Source: Chloroflexota bacterium (lineage in GTDB: Bacteria > Chloroflexota > Anaerolineae > Anaerolineales > Villigracilaceae). Taken from it: a stretch of 64,000 nt of DNA. A program made the position numbers and the translations under genes. Shown piece after piece: positions 23,865-30,934 of this stretch. The stretch lies in the NCBI GenBank assembly GCA_016234555.1, contig JACRBJ010000023.1, positions 1 through 64,000 on the forward strand. Reading direction: 5' to 3'. How positions within the stretch are numbered: position 1 is the stretch's first letter; each line of letters opens with the position of its first letter. The notes under the pieces were generated by a model that was not told the DNA's origin, did no database searches, and saw only the letters and a program-made list of their open reading frames with translations.

Positions 23865-25070
23865 TTGAAAACCAATGTTAATATATTGGCTACACGCAAA
23901 ACAGAGTTCTTTAACTACGACGAATTGACTTGGGATGTGGTTGCGGGGTTGCCGCGCGATATACCGCTCGTCCTGCCTCTTGGGACGGGCTACAACCTTG
24001 ATCTGCTCTCCGACCAGTTGGGACATCCGCCCCGTGCTGGTCTTCTACCGCCATTCCCGTTTGGCTGGCATGGCAGCGGACTGGAAGTCCCTGAAGCAGT
24101 CTTTGTCCCGTACATCGTCAACCTGCTCGACAGCCTGCGCGACGACGGCTTTACCCGCGTATACTGTCTCGCACCACAGGGATTTGACCCACAGTCAGGG
24201 CAACGTTTAACGTTGAACTTTGAACGTTTGTCACAACCGCATAAATCTCAATATTCGCCAACTGTTTTTCTTCCTCCTAACTCTGAGCTCGGCAAGGTGA
24301 TTTTGATTCCCATCGGTCACACCGAACAGCATGGATACCACCTCCCTCTCTCGGTGGACACGGTCATTATCGATGCCATTGTCCAGGGAACTGCCTCTCA
24401 AGTGCCTACACGCAGCTGGGCGATGCCCGTCATGCCGTATGGAGTTTCCACGCATCGCTCCTCGTTTGCGGCGACTCTCAATGCGGGCGGACGCGCATTC
24501 GAGGATTTTTGGGTGGTGGTGATTGACATCCTCGTCGCGCGTGGATTCGACCGCTTCTACCTAATGAGCGGACACGGCGGCAACACGTCGTTTTTGGTGA
24601 ATGTGGTCAAGTACGCGGGTGAACGTCACCGACGAATTTTCTGTGCAACGGCTTTCCTGCACACATCAGGCTCCATCGGCGCAGCGGCGCTGGAAAAATA
24701 TCGCACATCCAAAATTGGCGGCATGGGGCACGCCTGCGAACTCGAAACCTCGTTCATGCTACATCTGCGCCCTGAGTTGTGCCAGATGGAAAGAGTCGTG
24801 GATGAAACCGATTTCATCTCCACGCCGGACTATTACATGGATTGGATCGAAGGTGGCTCGCTGGTTGCCAATCCGCCCTGGGACGATGATTCAAAGACGG
24901 GCGCCTACGGCGCGGGAAGTCATGCCACAGCGGAGAAGGGTCGCTTGTGGCTGGAGGCGGCAATTGCAGAGAAAATTGACCACGTGGAGCAAATCCACGA
25001 ACAGCATGAACGACGGGAGAAGCGGCGAAATGAGGGGTATGGGTTGTGGGGGAAGGTCAGTAAAAAGTAA
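23865..25070 (+). CDS. Creatininase-family amidohydrolase with degenerate N-terminal duplicate
   Basis: A 401-residue protein with two creatininase-like halves. The C-terminal half has the metal-site motifs: PIGHTEQHGYHLPLSVDT (Glu, His, Asp), YLMSGHGGNT, and GHACELETS with the Glu. The N-terminal half (about 15-115) repeats the fold (LVLPLGTGYNLDLL) without the acidic and His ligands. Members hydrolyse creatinine, F420-type lactams or mycofactocin precursors. It starts at TTG 23865 because a strong AGAGGT lies five bases upstream and no ATG fits. A palindromic insert near residues 113-123 joins the halves. The actual substrate is unknown. Confidence 0.8.
   Translation: MKTNVNILATRKTEFFNYDELTWDVVAGLPRDIPLVLPLGTGYNLDLLSDQLGHPPRAGLLPPFPFGWHGSGLEVPEAVFVPYIVNLLDSLRDDGFTRVYCLAPQGFDPQSGQRLTLNFERLSQPHKSQYSPTVFLPPNSELGKVILIPIGHTEQHGYHLPLSVDTVIIDAIVQGTASQVPTRSWAMPVMPYGVSTHRSSFAATLNAGGRAFEDFWVVVIDILVARGFDRFYLMSGHGGNTSFLVNVVKYAGERHRRIFCATAFLHTSGSIGAAALEKYRTSKIGGMGHACELETSFMLHLRPELCQMERVVDETDFISTPDYYMDWIEGGSLVANPPWDDDSKTGAYGAGSHATAEKGRLWLEAAIAEKIDHVEQIHEQHERREKRRNEGYGLWGKVSKK
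24201..24230. repeat. In-frame palindromic insert in creatininase-family gene
   Basis: A 15-base palindrome CAACGTT-T-AACGTTG followed by a further AACGTT box, encoding the linker RLTLNFERL. The AACGTT boxes match those of the element at 38979-39051. Confidence 0.5.
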
Positions 25071-25083
25071 TGAGTGATAAGTA

Positions 25084-25130
25084 ACGAGAGAGCGTGCCCA
25101 AGTTTTTAAAACACACTCTCTCGTTTTTTA
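25084..25130. terminator. Bidirectional terminator between convergent genes
   Basis: Stem ACGAGAGAGCGTG / CACACTCTCTCGT (one mismatch) followed by TTTTTT on the plus strand, between the creatininase-family and MttB-like genes. Confidence 0.75.
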
Positions 25131-26543
25131 CTTCGAATATTTGGAGATAAATTCTTCGCCTTTGCGGACAAATTCATCATGGTCGTCGGGGACGGGAGCG
25201 GAGGCAAGCAGGTCCTGGGTCTTTTCGCGCAAAACCTGACGGGCGGTCGGCGCACCAATCTCCTGCCATTTTTCCATGCTGTAGTGCGGATACAGCGGAC
25301 TGACGTAGTATCCGCTTTTGTAATTGCGTTTGGTGGACGGCTGGCTGAGAAAATTGCCGCCAGGTCCCACTTTGGCAATTTCATCCACCACCGAGTTGGT
25401 GTCGTCGAGTTGAAAGCCATCGTGGATTCTCAAAGCCTGGTCGATGATCTCGTGGACGTGGACAACCGTCGTCGGGGCGATGGATTTCGAGGTGAGAGAA
25501 TCTCCGATGAACGGAGCCAGATGTCCGTGCGAGAGAAGCAGGGCGAGGGTATTCATCCAGTAGGTGTCGGCGGAGATCAAATCCATGCCCCAGCCCGTGC
25601 CGCTTCCCGAAGTGGAGCAATGCGGGATGCCGTAATATTTCATCATCTCGGAGCAGGCGACGCTTATAAGAATGCTCCGCGGGTCGTAGAAGTTGGTGAC
25701 GGTGCGCATGTCAAAGTAAACAGGCAACATGCCTAGCAAAATTGGCGCGCCCTTTTTGATGGTCTGGCTGATGACCAAGCCCGCGAGCAATTCCGCCATG
25801 AGCAGGGTGAGGATGCCTGCGGGGGTCATCGGTGCGGACGCTCCCGCCATGCTGTAGTTCGAAAAGATGAGCGGCAAGCCACATTCGATGGTGATTTTCA
25901 TCTTATCCACCGTGCCGGCATTCATCACCAGCGGGCTGACGGGGTTGAAGTACGGGATGATAAACGGCTTGCTGCCGAGGTCCCCGTGCAGAGTCTCGAA
26001 CATTTTCAAGACATCGGGAAATTTGTTTTCGTCCGAAACGAGCAGGACGAGTGGCTTGGTGGTGTTGGCGATGTGTTCGAGCGAGCCGTACAGGTCAGCG
26101 AGATACTCTGGCACGTCGCGGACAATACCCACGGTGGAAATCACATCGTAATGTTTGAGGCTGGAGCCGAGGCGCACAAGGTCACGGAAATTTTGGCGGG
26201 TAAAAATGCTCAGGGTTTCGTCCACAGGGTTTTGATAAAACAGTGCAGTCACCCCCACCCCAAAGCGCAGGCGGTCATCTCCCAACTTGAATTTGAATTC
26301 ACCGCGACGGTCATATACATCAAACGTCTTCGGCGCAGACTTAATCGCCTCCTCCACCACTTCAGGCGGAAATTTGATGCACCGGTCTGCGGACTTCAAT
26401 CCCAGTTTGCGTTCGAGAAATCCCAAAATTTCGGGTGAATCCACGCGCACGCCTATTTCGCTCAACACCTTCAAAACGTTACGGTGCGCTTCCTGTATCT
26501 GTTCCTCGGTCATCATGGTCAATCGCGGGCGGACGTTGTTCAT
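25128..26543 (-). CDS. MttB-family methyltransferase, non-pyrrolysine
   Basis: A 471-residue member of the trimethylamine methyltransferase superfamily, identified by its N-terminus (RPRLTMMTEEQIQEAHRNVL), the VEEAIKSAPKTFDVYDR region, the barrel phrases FNPVSPLVMNAG and MAGASAPMTPAGILTLLMAE, and the C-terminal REKTQDLL. No in-frame amber codon is present, so this is the non-Pyl branch. Studied members of that branch demethylate glycine betaine or other quaternary amines and pass methyl to a corrinoid protein. No corrinoid protein or activator gene is nearby. The substrate is uncertain. Confidence 0.88.
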   Translation of the reverse strand: MNNVRPRLTMMTEEQIQEAHRNVLKVLSEIGVRVDSPEILGFLERKLGLKSADRCIKFPPEVVEEAIKSAPKTFDVYDRRGEFKFKLGDDRLRFGVGVTALFYQNPVDETLSIFTRQNFRDLVRLGSSLKHYDVISTVGIVRDVPEYLADLYGSLEHIANTTKPLVLLVSDENKFPDVLKMFETLHGDLGSKPFIIPYFNPVSPLVMNAGTVDKMKITIECGLPLIFSNYSMAGASAPMTPAGILTLLMAELLAGLVISQTIKKGAPILLGMLPVYFDMRTVTNFYDPRSILISVACSEMMKYYGIPHCSTSGSGTGWGMDLISADTYWMNTLALLLSHGHLAPFIGDSLTSKSIAPTTVVHVHEIIDQALRIHDGFQLDDTNSVVDEIAKVGPGGNFLSQPSTKRNYKSGYYVSPLYPHYSMEKWQEIGAPTARQVLREKTQDLLASAPVPDDHDEFVRKGEEFISKYSK

Positions 26544-26576
26544 GGGTGCGGTCTCCTGCGGAGGATTCTACAACAA

Positions 26577-26617
26577 ACAAAAACAACGCGACAGTTAACA
26601 ACCGTCACGTTGTTTTC
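26577..26617 (-). terminator. Terminator after the propeller-sortase gene
   Basis: Minus-strand stem ACAACGTGAC / GTCGCGTTGT (one mismatch) followed by TTTTTGTTTG. Confidence 0.65.
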
Positions 26618-26633
26618 ATGAATGCCAAAGTCT

Positions 26634-28901
26634 TTACTTCACTTCCACCAGCACGGCACGGACAAGGCGGCGGAAGCTATAGGTATTGCTTTCCTCGTTG
26701 TACCCTGAACAGGTGACCAGGGTCAGGTATGAGGCGTCTTCCAAATGCTCAAGGGCAAAAGCTATGGAATCGGGTCGCACCAGCTGCTTGTTGCGGACCT
26801 CGAAGATATATTGCTGTCCCGACAGATGAACGATGATCTGCTCTCCATATTGCAAATCCTGCAATTTCGCAAAGGGACCGGGGAGTCCGTCCGCGCCCAT
26901 TACATGCGCCGTAATGACCGAGTTCCCCCCCCATGTGGGAAAAGCAGTACCGTTGAGCCAGCCTGCATCCTGACCCAGCCATTTCACATCCCAGACATTT
27001 TTGGATTGCGGTACGCCGACGATATTGGCTTTTATCTTTTGCGAAGGGATTTCCAGCCACAAATCGCCCAGTTTCGTATACGCCAATTCCAATGGCTGTT
27101 CGGGCAGGCGAGTGACAATTTGCGGAGCGAAGCCCGTGTTGGGAAGCCATCTTGCCCCGTTACCATCGCCAGAGCCTCCACCAGATGATGTGCTCACGAC
27201 AAAATTAAAAGTATAATCCACCCCGTTATTAAGACGAGTACCTGCAAAGTCAACAATAGAGGTTGTCCCACAGACAGACAAGCGGTAACTTCCCACAGGC
27301 AACGGCGTGGACAATCTCACCACCGCAGTATTGGGAGTATAGACCACACTGCTGGGAATAATTTGCGTATCGTCTCCCACGAGTGGGTCAGCACATGTGC
27401 CTGTATTCACCTCCCCGTCTGCACCTTTGTTGATAATTCGATAGTTAGCAGGGTAGGTGACATCGTCGGAATTTGTTCCCCCACCCGCATTACTGACATT
27501 CTCGCTGAAAGTGACTGTGAAGCTCGATGGTCCCCTCCCATTATAGGAGGCAGACAGGTTTGTGGAAATGACAAATGGGTCTATACCCCGTTCGTGCACG
27601 AAGATGTCATACGTACCGTTTGTATCCCCGCTCACCAAGTTACTGGCAGTGGACACAAACGCCACATAGCGCCCATCAGAAGAAATGGAGTGGGAGGATG
27701 AGGGACCATTTCCTTGTTTTCCCAACGAATTCACCGAGACACGTGTAGTAACACCTGTGACACGGCTATGTACGAAGACATCCCGCCATCCATTTGTATC
27801 CCCAGCTACCAAGTTGCTGGCATCAGACTGAAAGGCCACGTAGCGCCCGTCAGAAGAGATGGAGGGGGGACCCTGCCAGCCTCTTGCCTGTGCTCCAAAC
27901 GAATCCACCGAGACTCGTGTAGTTATACCTGTGGTTCGGTCATGCACGAAGACATCCTGCCATCCATTCGTGTCATTAGCCACCAAATTGTCAGCCTCAG
28001 ACTGAAAGGCCACATAGCGTCCATCAGAAGAGATAGAGGAAAATATCGAACGATCATTTCCTTGTATTCCCGACGAATCCACCGAAACTCGCGTAGTAAT
28101 ACCAGTAGCACGGTCATGCACGAAGACATCATGCCATCCATTTGTGTCATTAGCCACCAGATTACTCGCAGTGGACACAAACGCTACATAACGTCCGTCA
28201 GAGGAGATGGAGGGAGTGGAAGGAAGATCACTACCACCTCCCGTCTGTTGGGCACCTGACGAATCCACCGAAACTCGAGTAGTGATACCTGTGACACGGT
28301 CATGCATAAAGGTATCCCACCCATTTGTATCCCAAACCACCAGATTATTGTCACCGGAGGTAAACGCCACGTAGCGTCCGTCAGAAGAGATGGAGGGGGA
28401 GGCAGAATAATCAGTAATATTCCCCTGACCCTGAACTCCAGACGAATCCACCGAGACCCGCGTAGTAACACCTGTGGCACGGTCATGCACGAAGACATCC
28501 CTCTCCCCGTTTGTATCCCCGCTTACCAGGTTGCTAGACAAAGAATCAAACGCCACGTAGCGCCCATCAAAAGAGCTGGAGGGATGGGACGAATCGCCAT
28601 TCCCCTGTAATCCCGACGAATCCACCGATACTCGCGTAGTAATACCTGTGGCGCGGTCATACACAAAGATATCCCGCACCCCATTTGTATCCCCATCCAC
28701 CAGGTTGCTGGCGTTAGAATTAAATACTACGTAGCGCCCGTCCGCAGAAATTGAGGGCTGGACCGAATAACTATTTCCCTCCGAGCCATTAGAATCCACA
28801 GAAACCCGTACGATATCGCCAGGAGCAGCCAAAGCGTTAGTGGTAAACAGCAACAGCGCCAGCAGGACAAATGCTGAAATGGATTTATGAAATTTTTTCA
28901 T
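26634..28901 (-). CDS. Secreted seven-bladed propeller protein with LPNTG motif and C-terminal sortase domain
   Basis: A 755-residue surface protein. It carries a signal peptide (ISAFVLLALLLFTTNALA) and seven PD40/TolB-like repeats of about 58 residues, each with SDGRYVAF-S-ASNLV--DTNG--DVFVHDR. A Big-like segment of about 130 residues follows (SASYNGRGPSSFTVTFSENV). Then comes LPNTGFAPQ near residue 586 and a sortase domain to the end, with the catalytic His in ITAHVMGADG, Cys731 in TLVTCSG, and Arg in FRRLVRAV. Such sortases are predicted to process surface proteins. The start at 28901 has GGGAGGG six bases upstream. Confidence 0.88.
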   Translation of the reverse strand: MKKFHKSISAFVLLALLLFTTNALAAPGDIVRVSVDSNGSEGNSYSVQPSISADGRYVVFNSNASNLVDGDTNGVRDIFVYDRATGITTRVSVDSSGLQGNGDSSHPSSSFDGRYVAFDSLSSNLVSGDTNGERDVFVHDRATGVTTRVSVDSSGVQGQGNITDYSASPSISSDGRYVAFTSGDNNLVVWDTNGWDTFMHDRVTGITTRVSVDSSGAQQTGGGSDLPSTPSISSDGRYVAFVSTASNLVANDTNGWHDVFVHDRATGITTRVSVDSSGIQGNDRSIFSSISSDGRYVAFQSEADNLVANDTNGWQDVFVHDRTTGITTRVSVDSFGAQARGWQGPPSISSDGRYVAFQSDASNLVAGDTNGWRDVFVHSRVTGVTTRVSVNSLGKQGNGPSSSHSISSDGRYVAFVSTASNLVSGDTNGTYDIFVHERGIDPFVISTNLSASYNGRGPSSFTVTFSENVSNAGGGTNSDDVTYPANYRIINKGADGEVNTGTCADPLVGDDTQIIPSSVVYTPNTAVVRLSTPLPVGSYRLSVCGTTSIVDFAGTRLNNGVDYTFNFVVSTSSGGGSGDGNGARWLPNTGFAPQIVTRLPEQPLELAYTKLGDLWLEIPSQKIKANIVGVPQSKNVWDVKWLGQDAGWLNGTAFPTWGGNSVITAHVMGADGLPGPFAKLQDLQYGEQIIVHLSGQQYIFEVRNKQLVRPDSIAFALEHLEDASYLTLVTCSGYNEESNTYSFRRLVRAVLVEVK

Positions 28902-28969
28902 TGAAAGCCCTCCCAATGCAAGTTTTTCACATTCCAGAATTACGGATAGACTGATTGTACTCCCTAGGC

Positions 28970-29013
28970 AGCAAAAAAAACGTTCCCTGACTATCCAAAA
29001 TCAGGGAACGTTT
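28970..29013 (-). terminator. Terminator after RIO kinase gene
   Basis: Perfect 13-bp stem AAACGTTCCCTGA / TCAGGGAACGTTT with a 10-base loop, followed on the minus strand by a run of eight T. Confidence 0.8.
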
Positions 29014-29028
29014 CTCAGTTCTCACTCG

Positions 29029-30051
29029 TTACTTCCTACTCATTACTTCCTTCCATACCCGCCTGTCCTCCGCCTTCTCGGCATCCAAATATTCCGGGTG
29101 GACTTCCTTTACAATCTTATGCCCATGCGAAGTCCACAGGTCGGCGGCGAGGGCGCGGGCGTCGCAAGTCACGCCCTGCGCCGAAAAATACTGGCAAATA
29201 CGGGTCACGTCGCGCAGGAAGATATTCCACGACGAGGGATTGGAACTGGGAATCACCACCTGCGGAAAATCAATCAGGGTAATGTCGCCGTTCCAGTAGA
29301 GGATATTGTAAGCGGATAGGTCGCCGTGGATGCGGTCATGTTTCAGCATCAGGTCGATGTTGCGGACGACGCGCTCGAAAAGCGGCCTGGCTTCATCGTG
29401 GTCAAGGTTGATGGCGTTGAGAATCGGCGCGGGATTCGACTGGTCGCCAACGTAGCCCATCAGGATGGCATTCTTCTCCATCGCGTACGGCTTGGGGACG
29501 TCCGCGCCCGCCGCGTGCAGGATTTCAAGAGTCGTAAATTCGTAGGCGATCCACGACTGATGCCTGACCTCCTCGCCGAATGCGGTGCGCTTTTTCATCG
29601 CATGCAATGCGCCGTCGTCCACGATGACGTTGCCGTTCTCGTCGAGGTCTTCCCGTCCCTCCCGGTATTGGGCATCGTTCTTGAGGTTGCGCAACATGCG
29701 CGGACGGTAAATCTTCGCCGCCAGCAGGGGCGCGTCCACAGCCACGCCAGAGGTGCAGAGATAGACTGAAGCCTCCTTGCCGCCTTTGACCTTGCGGAGG
29801 ACATCCGAAATCCATTTGTGTTCGGCAATCTCGACAAGGGAATCCAGCAGCCAGGCTTCCTCGAAGCGGGCGGCTTTGTAGGTAAATTGAAATTCGCGCG
29901 AGATTTCCTGGGCGCGGACAAACAATTTTGCGTCCGCCACCTGCTTTTTCGACTCGCGTTTTTGGAAGAGATGCTTTTGCGAAGCGGGCGTTTCTTCCAG
30001 GACAGAATCATCGAGTTCATCGTAGAACTCGAGTAGTTGATTTTTGCTCAT
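29029..30051 (-). CDS. RIO1-type serine protein kinase
   Basis: A 340-residue kinase. The N-terminal helical region is followed by the RIO fold: the nucleotide loop VKGGKEASVYLC, Lys in LLAAKIYRP, the flexible loop region MKKRTAFGEEVRHQSWIAYEF, the catalytic loop HGDLSAYNILYW, and the metal loop ITLIDFPQVV. RIO1 kinases act in late small-subunit maturation in archaea and eukaryotes; bacterial copies are known but their targets are not. The chosen ATG at 30051 lacks a clear ribosome site. A palindromic repeat separates it from the NTF2-like gene upstream. It is downstream of leader RNA B. Confidence 0.9.
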   Translation of the reverse strand: MSKNQLLEFYDELDDSVLEETPASQKHLFQKRESKKQVADAKLFVRAQEISREFQFTYKAARFEEAWLLDSLVEIAEHKWISDVLRKVKGGKEASVYLCTSGVAVDAPLLAAKIYRPRMLRNLKNDAQYREGREDLDENGNVIVDDGALHAMKKRTAFGEEVRHQSWIAYEFTTLEILHAAGADVPKPYAMEKNAILMGYVGDQSNPAPILNAINLDHDEARPLFERVVRNIDLMLKHDRIHGDLSAYNILYWNGDITLIDFPQVVIPSSNPSSWNIFLRDVTRICQYFSAQGVTCDARALAADLWTSHGHKIVKEVHPEYLDAEKAEDRRVWKEVMSRK

Positions 30052-30069
30052 GGTAAGGTTCGTGAAATG

Positions 30070-30100
30070 GCTCCTTCGGGGGCTAAGTCCCCGAAGGAGC
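30070..30100. repeat. Perfect 12-bp inverted repeat
   Basis: GCTCCTTCGGGG / CCCCGAAGGAGC with a 7-base loop, between NTF2-like and RIO kinase genes. Confidence 0.7.
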
Positions 30101-30106
30101 ACGATG

Positions 30107-30442
30107 CTAATATAGGACTTCCTCGCCGATCTGGCGCAGGATGCCGTTGAAGTCGATCATTTCGAGACCGATGATTTTTCCGTCCGCGAGGTGGAAGACG
30201 GCGAATCCGTTCTGGCTGGCCTGTTCATCCGCAAGCGGGGACTTGTGCCAGTGAACCATCACCGTGTTGCCCTCCGAAATCACAGAGCTGATGGAGAATA
30301 ATTCCGCCTCAAAAAAGGCGTAACGTTTCACCAGTTCGCAGATTTCGGACGCGAACAGTTCGTCAACCAGGTCGCATCTGCCATCCAGCAGGACCTCTTC
30401 AAAATAACGGCGGACAATGTGTTTGTTATGGTTTGCGTTCAT
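30107..30442 (-). CDS. NTF2-like (SnoaL-type) protein
   Basis: A 111-residue alpha+beta protein beginning HIVRRYFEEVLLDGRCDLVDELFASE, which is the SnoaL/NTF2 N-terminal helix pattern. Strands with EGNTVMVHWHKSPL and NGFAVFHLADGKIIGLEMIDF follow. Members are cyclases, isomerases or ligand-binding proteins; catalytic residues cannot be assigned with confidence. It starts 35 bases after two tandem intrinsic terminators on the same strand, so its expression depends on read-through of leader RNA B or on a promoter I do not see. Confidence 0.78.
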   Translation of the reverse strand: MNANHNKHIVRRYFEEVLLDGRCDLVDELFASEICELVKRYAFFEAELFSISSVISEGNTVMVHWHKSPLADEQASQNGFAVFHLADGKIIGLEMIDFNGILRQIGEEVLY

Positions 30443-30476
30443 GATGTTTCTCACTTGTTGAATCACAGGGCGGCGT

Positions 30477-30510
30477 AAAAAGAAAACCGCAGGCAAATCG
30501 CTGCCTGCGG
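30477..30510 (-). terminator. Second terminator of leader RNA B
   Basis: Perfect 8-bp stem CCGCAGGC / GCCTGCGG at 30487-30510, followed on the minus strand by TTTTCTTTTT. Confidence 0.75.
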
Positions 30511-30513
30511 ACG

Positions 30514-30547
30514 GATAAAAAAATACCGCAGGCTTTGCGCCTGCGGT
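30514..30547 (-). terminator. First terminator of leader RNA B
   Basis: Perfect 9-bp stem ACCGCAGGC / GCCTGCGGT with a 5-base loop, followed by ATTTTTTTAT on the minus strand. Confidence 0.8.
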
Positions 30548-30586
30548 TGGACTTCTGATAATCTAGAACAGCCACAAAGGATGTCC

Positions 30587-30652
30587 TTAATCAACTCCAG
30601 CAGGAGGCGCGCAAAAATAGAAACCGAATTGAGCTGAATAATCGAATACCAT
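30587..30652 (-). CDS. Short aromatic-rich ORF in leader RNA B (21 codons)
   Basis: The ATG at 30652 has AGGAGG nine bases upstream and runs 21 codons to TAA. It begins MVFDYSAQFGFYF, so six of the first 13 residues are Phe or Tyr. This resembles aromatic leader peptides such as those of attenuated phe operons, but the downstream genes are not aromatic-biosynthetic. The end of the frame contains the strand that pairs with its own ribosome site. It is possibly translated; the sequence is not conserved with the ORF at 6729. Confidence 0.45.
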   Translation of the reverse strand: MVFDYSAQFGFYFCAPPAGVD

Positions 30653-30696
30653 TGGGTCGTGCCTCCTTTCTTTGTGAGATTTTTACAACGGCGGTC

Positions 30697-30725
30697 ATTT
30701 TATGCCACTCGCCCGCACCTGTCAA
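30697..30725 (-). promoter_or_regulatory. Consensus promoter of leader RNA B
   Basis: On the minus strand TTGACA at 30720-30725 and TAAAAT at 30697-30702 with a 17-base spacer, identical in both hexamers to the TetR operon promoter. Start of transcription about 30690. Confidence 0.8.
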
Positions 30726-30841
30726 GGATTTTCACAGAGGCATTCTGCCATATCTTTTCGCATGTGTTTTTCTGTACAATTCATGATATTTCACACGCAA
30801 AATAGGTGACACATACAACATGTTGCCCATTTTTTATGTCT

Positions 30842-30847
30842 TATAAT
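30842..30847 (+). promoter_or_regulatory. -10 box ahead of acyl-CoA ligase gene
   Basis: TATAAT in an AT-rich tract, giving a leader of about 80 bases to the ATG at 30935. The -35 region is not convincing. The rest of 30726-30930 shows no gene. Confidence 0.45.
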
Positions 30848-30934
30848 CAACAGGTTTGAACAGGGTTTCAAAACCAGTTTCTACAAACCACCTTCATTAT
30901 CTCAACCGCAAAACGGTATATCAAAAGGAATGTT

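Larger units (their letters stand above)
30514..30690 (-). ncRNA. Structured leader or small RNA B (about 175 nt)
   Basis: Transcript expected from a consensus promoter to the first of two terminators. It carries the CAAAGAAAGGAG box found in leader RNA A, with the same 29-base distance from the -10 box and the same 44-base distance to the ATG. AGGAGGC (30661-30667) is exactly complementary to GCCTCCT inside the ORF (30602-30608), hiding the ribosome site. It precedes the NTF2-like and RIO kinase genes. This could be an attenuator or an independent RNA. Confidence 0.5.

Noticed and set aside
25128..26543. Pyrrolysine-containing trimethylamine methyltransferase
   Set aside because: No in-frame amber codon is present in the expected region; assigned to the non-Pyl branch.
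26634..28901. Repetitive DNA as a possible repeat array
   Set aside because: The periodicity is explained by seven protein propeller blades of about 58 residues.
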